The notes under the pieces: model-generated
Seen by the model: the letters and a program-made list of their open reading frames with translations, nothing else
Told to the model about the DNA's origin: nothing
Databases searched by the model: none
From: Haliclona indistincta
Lineage: Eukaryota; Porifera; Demospongiae; Haplosclerida; Chalinidae
Assembly (NCBI GenBank): GCA_964017065.1
Contig: OZ024784.1
Location: forward strand, 14,799,152-14,863,151
Reading direction: 5' to 3'
Length of the DNA: 64,000 bases
Shown here: positions 26,811 through 37,963 of the stretch, piece by piece
Layout: each line of letters starts with the position of its first letter
Position numbering within the stretch: position 1 is the first letter of the stretch
Program-made: the position numbers and the translations under genes

Positions 26811-28336
26811 TGATAGAGAGGGATGATCATGTAAAGTTGTTTACAAGCATCTATGATCACAAGTTTCCACAAATAACAACCATCATGAATCCACAGTGAG
26901 TACACTGTCTATAGTCACATGAGTGGCCAGTCACATGGGCACAGCCAGCTTGTAGTTACCATTGTTGTTTTATCAGTAGTAACATGCTGTACATGATAAA
27001 GGTACTAGTACACACAATGGGGCAATTTCTCTGTCAGTGGAACCTCGGGACCAACAAAATTGTCCATTATAGAGAGGCCTCTGGTGAATTATATTTGAGA
27101 AAGCGTCCATTATAGAGGAATGTCCACTAAGAGGGTTCTAACAAAGTCTGCTCTTATTCTGCGACACAATGTGTGGACAGTAACATTATTACTGATAAAA
27201 ACTGTAATCAATGTTTCTTACAAAAACACTGATATGACTACATGTAACTGTTACATATGTCTATCAGTGCAAGTCACTTACTTGCATTCCAACAAGAAAA
27301 GGATCATAGAAGCCACTGCTGCAATTTTTTGTTATGCAGAATCCACGCATTATTGATGGATCATCGGAATAACGTTTTGGAATAGTGCATTCTGATCTCA
27401 CTTCAAATGCAAAGTAGCGTATTACACCCCACATCCTTAGGAATACGAATGCACAAGGAACAAGCAGTAGCTTAACGTCAATGTTTGTCAGTGCACTGGA
27501 GATACGTTGATCAGCATAGCCTGCGTCTTGATTCCTGAGCTGCAACTATAGAGAAAGTCATCACTTATCATCACTAACTTACTTACCATGCGCCATTTGC
27601 AGCGATTCAGACAGAAGATCAACACATAGCAGATAAGAATAACAAGCATAGTACCGATTTGCCATATTCTTGAAGTGACGCTTTCGACAATCAGGTACTT
27701 GTCCATTTCTTCCCTAAAGTAGTTTACAGATCTGTTAACAAAGTTATGGTCAGACACAAAGCACCAGGTTGGTCCCTCTGAGTACTCAGCATTACCAAGC
27801 CAACCTCTAGCTGCTAACGGCACTAGAACAATGAGTGGTAAAAACCAAGCTGTGATGTGAAATATAACCATTAATATCTTTCCCAAATGGGCCTTTCTTA
27901 GGACGAGCACAACCACAAAGTATAACGCGAGAAATACTGTCCATAAGTAAGCAACCTTCGGAAAGTACATGGTGAAGAAACTTGAGATAGTGCACAAGGT
28001 TTTAGGAAAGCACCCCGGCTCAAAAATTATATGACCGATGGATGCGAGAATAAACGCTATAGAAGACAAGAAGTCACCCACAGAGAGCCAAAAAACAATG
28101 GTACGCGGGACGGAACGACGAATATCCTTCCAGGCGAGGTAGGTGATGATAATAAGTAGACTGCCAATCAAAGAAAGAACACTTGAGACAAGAGCCGCAG
28201 GGATCACTTTCTGTTTAAGAGCGTGGTCACAATTGTTGAAGCAGGACTGGTCATTATACGGAATAAGTATTTTTGCGCAAATCTCCTTCACCGAGCAATT
28301 CTCCATTGCTGTAAGCATGCTCGAGACGAGAAGCAC
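26454..28336 (-). CDS. Seven-transmembrane receptor C
   Basis: Three exons, 28336-27587, 27545-27282 and 26696-26454, all phase 0, giving 418 aa. The third exon, found by translating past the microsatellite in intron 2, encodes FTIPLQGFFNALIFVCLSKL (TM7) and a Ser/Thr-rich tail ending SSPIIN before TAA at 26454. Other landmarks are WKDIRRSVPRTIVFWLSVGD, a cysteine before TM3 with MYFPKVAYLWTVFLALYF, PTWCFVSD in loop 2, and DVKLLLVPCAFVFLRMWG in TM6. Three candidate in-frame ATGs lie near the start; MENCSVKEIC (28306) may be the real one. Two Asn-X-Ser/Thr sites lie in extracellular segments. Ligand and G protein unknown. Confidence 0.85.
26697..26822. repeat. GA and GGGA microsatellite in receptor C intron 2
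   Basis: (GA)n, then (GGGA)n, then (GA)n on the + strand, abutting the 3' splice site of receptor C exon 3. On the transcribed strand it forms a long TC/CCCT pyrimidine tract directly upstream of the acceptor, so length changes could affect splicing. Confidence 0.95.
27036..27135. repeat. Probable interspersed-repeat fragment in receptor C intron 2
   Basis: Repeated TGTCCATTATAGAG and TGTCCACTAAGAGGG motifs flank GTGGAACCTCGGGACC. Motifs of this kind recur in dispersed short repeats of many invertebrate genomes, but I see no terminal repeats or target duplication here and cannot name a family. Confidence 0.4.
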
Positions 28337-28475
28337 TCCGAGAACACTAATTAATGAGCACGTGATAATGATTTATAAGGCTTCCCATTGGCATGTTAGT
28401 TATGTACATTACAAGACGACAAAAAAAAAACAGTTGTATTCCTTCACAGATTATATACATGGTTCCATCATGTTA

Positions 28476-29847
28476 TCAAGCAGACTTTCGATATGTATAT
28501 GAAATAAAGAGAGGTTGTTTTTCTTCTTTGTCACAATTGTTGTACTGCACTCTGGCACTGCCTTCGTCAATAACAGGAGAGTCTTTTCTACAAAAAGAGT
28601 ACAACCATCGGAAAATATTTTTGCACAAAATTTGATAGCGTAGTAGAATAACTTTAGAGAGAAACACAAACAGCACAGCATTCCCAAATCCTTGCAATGG
28701 ATCACCAATAGCCTAACATGAAGAAAAAGATAATTGACAGTGATTCCGTAGTGTATTTTGCACTTTACCTGAAGCGACATGAGTAGAGGATGAAAAATGA
28801 ACTGTCCACACGTATCAGTAATGCATATCCCTAACCTAATTCCGGATCCAATATCGTCACTGTTATCACTGTATGATGCAGTGTAGCAGCACGGCAGTGT
28901 AGACACTATGTAGCGTACGGTACCAAATATTCTGAATAAAATAAGTACCAGTGGAAGAGCCACCAGTCTCAGTTCAATGTTTCTCATCGAGTAGGCTCCA
29001 GTAATGAGTTCTTTCGTGTAGCTTCCTGGTTTTACAGCATTGGTTAGTTCCTAAAAATTTAAAATTTATTATTAAATTATTCATTGTAATAGCTGTGTGA
29101 CAATACCTTCTGCCATATGCACCGATTATTGATGACGACTATTAATGTCGATACAACGACAATCGCATATGTTAAAATCTCCCAAAATTTTCCAGTAATA
29201 GCTTCCATTGCAAAGTACATTCTAGTGAGGTATACACTTTCAGCTTTGTCACTCACATTGTGTAGATTGTTATCGGAAACCCAGCACCATGAGCCCACCG
29301 TAGAGTAGCGTGCTGGTCCTAACCAGTTAGACCCTAAAGCTGATATACAAATCACAAAAGGGATAGTCCATGAAGTAAGGATAAAAAAGATCATAAGTTT
29401 CTTAGACCATTGAGTCTTCTGCAAGACCAGAGTTATCACAAAGTATAAGGCAAGATACGACGTCCAAAAGAACGAGGCTAGAACAAAGAATGTTGTCCAG
29501 AAACTCTGAAACTTGCAGGCAGCTATCGGAATAGGTGTCCGATTTTTCTCTGCTGTCTGTGATGCGTTGTAGTTAACATAGAAAATGATGGGTGCAAATA
29601 AGTAACCCGATGCAGACATCAGATCACAGATGGCAAGACAGAAAACAATTGCCCTTGCTGTAGATTTTCGCACGTCTTTCCAAAGAATGTAGGACAAAAT
29701 GATGAGGATGCTTCCAATGATAGAGAGAACACAAGCAACAATGGTAAAAGACGAAATATAAAGATATCGATCCTCCAATAATGTAGTATTAAAACACGAT
29801 GTATTGCAAGGATCAGTGGACAATCCATCGTCCTCTGGTAACAACAT
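28476..29847 (-). CDS. Seven-transmembrane receptor D
   Basis: Three phase-0 exons, 29847-29107, 29050-28769 and 28712-28476, encode 419 aa. Landmarks are SIIGSILIILSYILWKDVRK (TM1 and loop 1), a cysteine before TM3 with WTTFFVLASFFWTSYLALYF, GSWCWVSD in loop 2 (closest in the array to the GWCW of GPR157), ELRLVALPLVLILFRIFGT in TM6, and DPLQGFGNAVLFVFLSKVIL in TM7. The extracellular N-terminus has several Cys and Asn-X-Thr sites. Part of exon 1 was copied to 31885-32310, where it is a pseudogene fragment. Ligand unknown. Confidence 0.85.
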
Positions 29848-30092
29848 CTTGTCTCATGCAGCAAGTAAGCCTTCTTGAATATTAGCTAAAGTACATGTAT
29901 CGTCACGACATGCGAATTGCTACTACACGTGGTCACGTGATTACAACCTTTGCACAAATAAGGACAATTTTATCACAATTGTAGATAATGGTAGTGTAGT
30001 AGTAGTGCAGCTGTTATAGATATATTACAATCACTAAGATTATTATAGCAACTCAGTAATACAACACACTCTGATAACATTCCCCAGTTGAA

Positions 30093-31537
30093 TCACAAGC
30101 TTTTCCCTAGAAAACTACTACGTGTTTCTGCTGTTCCATAACTTTTCCGACAAGCAGCACTACGAGTAAACTGTCTTACAACTCTTGGTTCAGAAACTTC
30201 TCGTGTACAAGGTTCGTCCATTTGGCTGTTGTTGATGATCAAACTGTCCGATGCAGATGGAGCTGAGGGTCTCTTCATGCAACAGATCCACGAGATTGGA
30301 TAGGAAAGCAGAATGATAATCAACTTGATGGGAATCCCTATGCAATCCAGTAATTTTGATGAAATAGATTTTGATAAGAAAACAAACACTACTCCATTCA
30401 CGAATCCTTGAAGTGGATCACAAAATGCCTGCAAGTAAAATGTAGCTTTTGAAATAAAAGTATTGTTATTATTTTTACCTGAGCGTACAACAATCCAGGA
30501 AGGTAGAGCACATTAAAACACTGTTGATTAATGCAGATTCCATCATTTGGCAGATTATACACAGGAATATGACAGCCGCTATACAATGCAAAAATAAGAA
30601 ATCTTAAGGTTCCTCCGGATCGAACAAGTATAAACAAGATAGGTACCAGAAGGAGTTTTAAGTCCGTATTTGCCAAAACTTTGTTTAAGCGTTGCCTAGC
30701 ACGAACTGCAATAGTGGTATGAGAATACATCTCTTGCGGAGTTGCTGAAGATATCTGTGGTGTAAATAGTAATCAGTAATGGGTTTCATGATCAGCACTC
30801 ACCCTTGAAGCAGCTCTATTGAAAAATAGGATCAAAACGTAACACACAATAACAATTAAATACACAGTCATTTCTACGCCCTTTCCAAAGACAACTTCCA
30901 TTCCGTAGTAAAGATAAATTTTTTGCAGTGAATTCTTGGGAATTTTGACCATATATTTGCTAGAAACAAAACACCAAGCTCCTGCAGTCACATCTTCAGT
31001 TTCATTGGCACTAGGACCATTTGGACCCAGCCACCCGGTCCAAACACCAACAATGCAGAGTATCAGTGGAATAAACCATGCTGTTAGATGGAATGGTATC
31101 ATCAACTTTTTAGCTAATCCGGGTTTAAGAAAAACAAGAGTCACTACAAAGTAAATAGCAAGGTGTGCTGTCCAGAAGAAAGAGACGAGTGGAAAATAGG
31201 TGTCCCAGAAACTTTCGATCCGACAAGCCCAGGTAAAGTTAATAGATGTATTAGAAGAAGCTACGCCATTCGTGTTGTAAACAGAACTAAAGTTCAAAAG
31301 ATACACAATTGCGCTCCATAGGTAACCGGCTGCTGTGAGAAAGTCTGCTATTGCTAAGAACAGAAGGATTGCTCGAGCAGTTGACTTACGAACATCTTTC
31401 CACAGAAGATAAGAGACGATGATCAGAGAGCTGCCGAAAATCGACAGTAAACTGGAGATCACGGTCAATGGAGCCGAATCGTACGTATTCTGCAGTATTT
31501 TAAAAGAGGAGTTCTTCATACACAGACTGGCATTCAT
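30093..31537 (-). CDS. Seven-transmembrane receptor E
   Basis: Three phase-0 exons, 31537-30803, 30754-30479 and 30428-30093, encode 448 aa. The N-terminus MNASLCMKNSS is followed by TM1, WKDVRKSTARAILLFLAIAD, TYFPLVSFFWTAHLAIYFVV (TM3), AWFIPLILCIVGVW (TM4), GAWCFVSSKYM (loop 2), DLKLLLVPILFILVRSGGT (TM6) and DPLQGFVNGVVFVFLSKSIS (TM7). A long basic tail follows. It is a tandem copy of receptor F: flanks, N-terminus, TM1-2, TM7 and tail are nearly the same, while the loops facing outward differ strongly. Ligand unknown. Confidence 0.87.
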
Positions 31538-31689
31538 GGCTCCAGGAATCCTTCCGAATAAAGTAGGCGGATCCGAGGCCCTATAATTTTTTCCACACCA
31601 ACAATAATCGTGTTGGGATCATTGGCATTATTGTGAGGTTATCATGCACAGCACACACACACACAATGACATAAAATTATACACTCGCG

Positions 31690-32325
31690 TGTAGTTAATA
31701 TTGTACTCTTTGTTTGACTTTCAATGAGTTCTCTTGCATCGATCCATAGTCCAACTTGTGATGTGAATCTTTCTCTGGCTAGCCCTCCTTTTACCTGAAT
31801 CACTTTCCTCTTCTGTCCAGGACTATATAAGTCACCCTGAGAATACTATCATTTGACTTAGCTGACGGCACACTTCATAAGTTTCATAAGTTATATCATA
31901 AGTTTCTTAGACCATTGAGTCTTCTGCAAGACCAGAGGCAAGATACGACGTCCAAAAGAGTGAGGCTAGAACTTTGAAACTTGCAGGCAGCTATCGGAAT
32001 AGGTGTCAGATTTTCTCTGCTGTCTGTGATGCATTGTAGTTAGCATAGAAAATGATGGGTGCAAATAAGTAACCCGATGCAGACATCAGATCACAGATGG
32101 CTAGACAGAAAACAATTGCCCTTGCAGTAGATTTTTGCACGTCTTTCCAAAGGATGTAAGACAAAATGATGAGGATGCTTCCAATGATGGAGAGAACACA
32201 AGCAACAATGGTAAAAGACGAAATTAAAAGATATCAATCCTCCAATAATGTAGTATTAAAACACGATGTATTGCAGGGATCAGTGGACAATCCATCGTCC
32301 TCTGATTACAATTTTAATTGTGTGG
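31690..32325 (-). pseudogene. Fusion of receptor fragments: tail of G joined to exon 1 of D
   Basis: Bases 31690-31878 copy the last coding part and 3' flank of receptor G (compare 34178-34365). Bases 31885-32310 copy receptor D exon 1 (compare 29391-29840). The join near 31878-31890 contains three CATAAGTTT-like units. The D-derived piece has lost the D start codon and carries internal deletions of about 18 and 21 bp and a frameshift, so it cannot encode a receptor. This is the expected scar of a tandem duplication of about 2.5 kb, with one break in D exon 1 and the other in the G tail. Confidence 0.85.
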
Positions 32326-32576
32326 GCAGAAAATAGATGCGGTCATGTGATGACAACTTTGCACAAAATTATTAAGGACAAATTTTTATCACAATTGTAG
32401 TGTAGTAGTACAGCTAATTGCAGCAAACTTGACTCTCAGTTTTGACAACATACTACAATGACTGCGGTCAAACACCACACCTCTCCATTATACTAGCATG
32501 TACAGGGAGAGGTGATTATTATAAATTTATAGCAACTCAGTAATACCACACACTCTGATAACATTCCCCAGTTGAA

Positions 32577-34002
32577 TCACATGCTTTTCCCTAGAAAACT
32601 ATTACGTGTTTCTGTTGTTCCATAGCTTTTCCGACAAGCAGCATTATGAGTAAACTGTCTTACAACTCTTGGTTCAGAAACTTCTTGTGTACTAGATTCG
32701 TCCATTTGGCTGTTGTTGATGATCAAACTGTTCAATGCAGATGAAGCTGAGGGTCTCTTCATGCAACAGATCCACGAGATTGGATAGGAAAGCAGAATGA
32801 TAATCAATTTGATGGGAATCCCTATGCAATCCAGTAATTTTGATGAAATAGATTTTGATAAGAAAACAAACACTACTCCATTCACGAAACCTTGAAGTGG
32901 ATCACATATTGCCTGCATTTATAAATAATTATAAGAGATTTCAATCATTCTTTAAAATTAATCACCTGAAGACCTAACAAAGCTGGATGATAAATTGTGT
33001 TAAAACATGTCTGATCGATACACATCCCATCTGTTGATTCATTAAATATAGGAATGTGACAATTGCTACTCAGTGAAAGAAAGAATCTCAAAGTTCCTGC
33101 AAATCGGACACATACAAATAGCACAGGCACTAAAAGCAATTTTAAGTCCAAAACTTTATTAAGGTGTTGCCTAGTACGAACTGCAATAGTAGTTTGAGGC
33201 AACATCTCTTGTGAAGATATCTGTGGTCATGCAATAGCACTAATATTGCAATATTAGTTAGTTTACTCACCCATGAAGTAGCTCTACATCTGTTAACACA
33301 AATAATTGTCACATAACACACAATAACAATGAAATAAACAGATATTTCTATGCCTTTTCCAAAGACAACCTCCATCCAGTAGTAAAGATAGATTTCGTAC
33401 TGAGATTGTGTAACATTGATCACAAATCTACTAGAAACAAAACACCAAGCTCCTGTAACTGCATCTTCGATGCCATCTTTATTCCGGGCTGGACCCAGCC
33501 ACTTGGTCTTTACACCAACAATGCAGAGTATCAATGGAATAAACCAAGCTGTTAGATGGAATGGTATCATCAACTTTTTTGCAAATTCAGGTTTAAGGAG
33601 CACAAGGGTCACAAAAAAGTATATGGCAAGGTGAGCTGTCCAGAAAAAAGATACCACCGGAAAGTAGGTATCCAAAAAACTCTCAGCAGTACAAATTCTA
33701 TCGAATAGATTTATTGGTATGCTATCATTCAATTTGATTGCAGTGCTGTTGCTGAACATAACAAGGTACGCAATCGAACTCCATAAGTAACCAACTGCTG
33801 TGAGAAAGTCCGCAATTGCTAGGAACAGAAGGATTGCTCGAGCAGTTGACTTACGAACATCTTTCCACAGAAGATAAGAGACGATGATCAGAGAGCTGCC
33901 GAAAATCGACAGTAAACTGGAGATCACGGTCAACGGAGCCGAATCGTACGTATTCTGCAGTATTTCAAGAGAGGAGTTCTTCATACACTGACTGTCATTC
34001 AT
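32577..34002 (-). CDS. Seven-transmembrane receptor F
   Basis: Three phase-0 exons, 34002-33271, 33220-32966 and 32912-32577, encode 440 aa from MNDSQCMKNSS. That start matches the receptor E start. An upstream in-frame ATG at 34032 would add ten residues but is not conserved in E. Landmarks are WKDVRKSTARAILLFLAIAD, TYFPVVSFFWTAHLAIYFFV, AWFIPLILCIVGVKTKWLG, GAWCFVSSRF, DLKLLLVPVLFVCVRFAGT and DPLQGFVNGVVFVFLSKSIS. Receptor E is its tandem sister. Exon 3 is nearly identical between the two; loop 1, loop 2 and the loop before TM7 differ. Ligand unknown. Confidence 0.87.
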
Positions 34003-34177
34003 GGCTGCAGGAATCCTAGGCCTTCTGAACAAAGTGGGCGGATCCGAGGTCTATAATTTTTTGTTACACCAAAATTTTAAACATTATTTTTTATGCACAA
34101 GTGTCGGATCATTGGGTTATCATGCACAGCACACACACACACACACACACATAAAATTATACACTCGCGTGTAGTTA

Positions 34178-35997
34178 TTAATATTGTACTCTTTGCTTGA
34201 CTTTCAATGAGTTCTCTTGCATCGATCCATAGTCTAACTTGTGATGCGAATCTGAAAAATCGTCTTTCTCTAGCCCTCCTTTTACCTGAATCACTTTCCT
34301 CTTCTGTCCAGGGCTGTAAGTGACCCTGAGAATACCATCATCTGACTTAGCTGATTGCACACTTGTATGTTCAGCTTCAATAACATCATAGGCAGTGTGG
34401 CTAGAAGAGGAGAGGGAACAACACGTGATATAGTGATACAGTCTAACAAAAAATCCACAAAACGCTGAGCACAGACGATGCATAAGCACTCGAGACAGCA
34501 GCACAAACAACACAGCATTTCCAAAGCCTTGCAGTGGGTCACAGAGAGCCTAGGACAAAGTGGAGAAAAACAAATGAATGTGATCAACTTGTGTAGAAAC
34601 TATCAACTAAAGCCAAATATGGCACACGCTCTAATAACAAGGATTGGCTTTGATAAAAATTCAATTTACAGTGCACCAACTTGAAGATAGCATAGGATTA
34701 TCACATAACAGCAGTCATGGCTAAGCCCAATATTGGAAGAAAACAGACTATAAAACCAGATCAGGAGTTTTCATATCAAGGATCAATTCAACAAAATGGC
34801 ACATTGCAAAGATTGTTTGTGCATCGTATGGCTGATGTTATTGTATGCATGCAATTTGCAGTTTATTGGGCTCCATGAAATAATAAACTCCTGATATCAC
34901 ACAGTGACAATTTACTTACTTGCATAAAAACAAAAACTTGATTATATGCTGCACAGTTCGGATTATTCTGTAACCAATACTTGCCATGTATGTTGACAGA
35001 CTGCCGACACTCGGAACTAAAGAACAAGAAGTAACGAAGTGTACCCCAGAACCTCAGAAAGATAAAAATCACAGGAACTAGCATCAGCTTAAAATCAACG
35101 CTAGCCAGGGCCTTGGAAACACGTTGCTTTGCATAGAAAGAACTGGCACCTTCCACTAGTGAATCTTCAGGTGATTTGGGATAGGATGATGCAAAATCAT
35201 TTTGCTAGAGAAAGAAATAGAACATGTTGTGAGCTAGCATCTAACAAGAGAGTGTACAGTACCTTGCAACAACAGCATCGATTGAAGACCACAATCAAGA
35301 CATAGCATACAACTACAACAAAGTAAGATATTATCTCCCATCCTTTACCAGCAAAAGCTTCAATAATAAAGTAAAATTTCATATTTTCTTGAAAAGTATT
35401 ATTGGTGATATTTCCATGTATTATCGTGGAGGAAACAAAACACCAACCAGCAGCAACTTGTGAGGCCACACCAGTGGCGTTATATGAACAAGGACTATCA
35501 CGAGGTCCAGGACCAAGCCATCCTTCTACTATAAAACCAATACATATGGCTAGTGGGATCAGCCATGCTGTTAGATGATAAAGAATCATCAGTTTAGTGG
35601 TCCAATTAGGTCTTTTTAGAACAAGAGCCACAGCAAAATAAATGGCCAGGTAAGTCGTCCAGAAGAACGACACGACAGGAAAGTATGTAGTCCAGAAGCT
35701 TCCAACACTGCATATCAACCTATTCGCTTCTTCCGAAGGTTGCATATAGAAAGCTAATCCACCGGCAAAATACCCAACAGCCCCCATGAGGTCTGCAATG
35801 GCCAAAAATAACAAGATCTGTCTCGCTGTAGATCTTCGTACATCCTTCCACATTACAAATGTCACGATGATAAGCATACTCCCGACTATGGACAGAAAAC
35901 TGGAGACAATGGTAGCTGGCACAAATAGTGTGGTTTTATTGGCAACTGCTGAGACGTTAGAGCAGTAATAATCCAGGTCTTCATTGATGACTGCCAT
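34178..35997 (-). CDS. Seven-transmembrane receptor G
   Basis: Three phase-0 exons, 35997-35263, 35204-34920 and 34549-34178, encode 463 aa. Landmarks are WKDVRRSTARQILLFLAIAD, TTYFPVVSFFWTTYLAIYFA, AWLIPLAICIGFIVEGWLG, AGWCFVSSTI, DFKLMLVPVIFIFLRFWGT and DPLQGFGNAVLFVLLSRVLM. Loop 2 is longer than in its neighbours and has several glycosylation sites. The tail is the longest of the array, with Ser, Asp and Lys clusters, and part of it was copied into the junction at 31690-31878. Intron 2 (34550-34919) is longer than usual and shows nothing recognisable. Ligand unknown. Confidence 0.86.
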
Positions 35998-36178
35998 CTT
36001 TTCATGCTAGCTCGAGCTCATTGGACACGCCTATCATATATCACGTGACATAAGACTAACTATATATATACGTACCGGAATACCGTACTACCCCGACCCC
36101 ACCCGCATAAAAATGGAAAGTTGTTGCGTTCGTTGTGTACCACATGTGTTGTACAGTACATTGTGTGCATTATCTCAG

Positions 36179-36630
36179 ACATGGGGTAATAGTAATAGGT
36201 AATAGTAAAGATGACAGGTCACAGTGTAATAGTAATATATAAATGGAAGAAAGGAAGTAATAGTAATAGTAATCTCCTTTGTAATAAGCCTGAACGCTGT
36301 AGACTTACTTACAGGGTTTTGCAGGTTGCTTGACCAAACAATTTCCTGATAGCGCATGCCCATAGCGTGTTTCTGTATACTAATTGTACAGTAAACGTAC
36401 TGTGCGCATGCGGCAGCGAAAAATCTTCAGTCAAGCAACCTGCAAAACCCTGCATGTATTTAGGCCAGAATGCTATAATTCTCACTTACTACTATAAAAG
36501 CTCCAGTAATAGTAATAATTATAATAGATTACATTTGCCCAACGTGTCCAAGCAATAGTAATAGTAATAGAAGTAACTTAAAAGTAATAGTAATAGTAAT
36601 ACATTACATTCAAGTGTAATTGACCCCATG
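36179..36630. mobile_element. Inverted-repeat element with GTAATA-rich arms
   Basis: The left end ACATGGGGTAATAGTAATAG is mirrored on the right by CACATGGGGTCAATTAC (read on the other strand). Both arms then run into GTAATA-like repeats. The flanks read ATTATCTC on the left and ATTATCTA on the right, a possible 8-bp target duplication with one mismatch. No coding sequence is present. A second inverted-repeat element sits inside. Confidence 0.55.
36312..36452. mobile_element. Nested MITE with 23-bp perfect terminal inverted repeats
   Basis: The ends read CAGGGTTTTGCAGGTTGCTT (plus GAC), perfectly inverted at the right end, and GCGCATGC is also mirrored inside. Length is 141 bp, with no coding capacity. 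CAGGG ends suggest the hAT group, but no 8-bp target duplication is visible, so the family is uncertain. It lies inside the GTAATA element. Confidence 0.75.
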
Positions 36631-36640
36631 TGATTATCTA

Positions 36641-37678
36641 TCAGTTTTCCGTATTCACTCCACACGACATTGAAGGAGTGGAGTTCAGAAACTCTTGAGA
36701 TACTGGTACACCAAGAATAGTAGGCACCATGTGTGGCTTGAGCCAGACAGACAATGGAGACATGCCGTTTGTGTAAATAGCTCTCTTATGAATGAACAAC
36801 AGTCCATCAACCTCAAGTTTCCAGCCAGCGGACAGCAACTGACAGAGATCATCTTTCCTGCATGAGTGATACTGCAGGGGTAGGAACTTAAAAGGATTTG
36901 ATCTACTCTGATGAGACAGTCTATCTTTATCTTCAGATAATTTAGAATGGAGCCAAAAGGAGCGGAACTCAGTGTCACTATCACAGACAGGATGACCTCT
37001 CCAACACATTATATCCAGGACAAAGAAAGTGTGCAAGACCTCGTGAAAAATGCAGTCTAAAACAGTGTAATGATGATGAGGTTCTTGGTACTTATGACTC
37101 CCACCGGGAAGATGAGAGGGAAAGTGTTTCATGTATTTACCGGTTCTAGAGTATGCTTTAGTTCTGCCTTTAGAAGCAACAACAAGGCAACGCTTTCCAA
37201 CAGGACAGACCACCGTCATCCAACTGTCTTCAAAGTCACTTGGAACATCTACCATCCACTCCGAGAGCATTAATCTGTTACGATAAGGATTGAGCCGCTT
37301 CTTTTTTATCTTTCCCACTTCCATAGCATCAGCCTTTTGAGTCGAGTCAGTACTAGTAGCTTTGCAGTCAACTTCATCATAACCTACAGCATATAACAAC
37401 ATATCACAATTCCTCTACCCCTGGTTTATCTCTCTACCTTCCTCTTCCATGTCATCATCCTCCCACAGCTGGTCTTCTGCTATCTTGCGGATGAAGTCAA
37501 TAGCATCTCTCCTGCGATCCTTTTGCTCTTCCAACATTCTCTTACGCCGGGCATCCTGGTCGCCATAACCTTCCTGCTTCAGTTTGTACTGAGAGAACCG
37601 AGGGTGCGGTCGAGCGGGGTCGTTAGGGTCTTCAGCTACAGCGAAGCTGCCGTAGAACTGCTTAGATAGCTCATCCAT
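36641..37678 (-). CDS. SNUPN: Snurportin-1, import adaptor for m3G-capped snRNPs
   Basis: Snurportin binds the trimethylguanosine cap of spliceosomal snRNPs in the cytoplasm and carries them into the nucleus with importin-beta. There are two exons, 37678-37438 and 37383-36641, giving 327 aa. The N-terminal importin-beta-binding segment reads PHPRFSQYKLK followed by RRKRMLEEQKDRRRDAIDF. The cap-binding domain shows RLMLSEWMVDVPSDFED, TVVCPVGKRCLVVASKG, FPSHLPGGS, YTVLDCIF, VLDIMCWRGHP and NPFKF..EVDGLLFIHK, all closely matching vertebrate snurportin. I chose the start MDELSKQFYGSF because it aligns with the vertebrate N-terminus; an in-frame ATG 57 bp upstream (37735) lies in a region unlike the family. 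Divergent from receptor H. Confidence 0.94.
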
Positions 37679-37742
37679 AGGTACTAGGTATGTGGATTGA
37701 GTCACGTGCGCGCATGCATGCAAGCTTTTCACCACGTGAAGT

Positions 37743-37963
37743 TAGCCTCGTCCCCAGGCCCCGCCTCCCAAAGCTGAGGAGAGGGCCTGGTACACATTGT
37801 ATGCGCATGCGTTAATTATGTCCAAATAAGGCATGATTTTCACCGAATCTGTTGAATTTGCCGAATCATGCCATTCAATTGATCATGCCATATTTGGACA
37901 TAATTAACGCATGCGTATACAATGTGTACCAGGCTCTATATCGAGAGCCTGGGGACGAGGCTA
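37743..37963. mobile_element. Foldback MITE with 10-bp target-site duplication
   Basis: The terminal inverted repeats begin TAGCCTCGTCCCCAGG. Arms of about 100 bp pair almost completely (GTACACATTGTATGCGCATG and TTAATTATGTCCAAATA are mirrored), and a small unpaired loop lies in the left arm. The flanks are identical, CACGTGAAGT at 37733-37742 and 37964-37973, giving a 10-bp target duplication. That length suggests a MULE-type element; this is inferred from length only. No coding capacity. It sits in the shared promoter region of snurportin and receptor H and carries GCATGC and CACGTG-type sites. Confidence 0.9.

Larger units (their letters stand above)
29391..34365. repeat. Direct tandem duplication, two units of about 2.5 kb
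   Basis: Unit 1 (about 29391-31880) and unit 2 (about 31885-34365) each run from inside receptor D exon 1, through one full receptor (E or F), to the receptor G tail. Offsets of matching points are about 2502 bp at the D end and 2485 bp at the G end. Matching 5' flanks, including CGGATCCGAGG, a CA microsatellite and ATACACTCGCGTGTAGTTA, confirm the arrangement. Confidence 0.85.
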
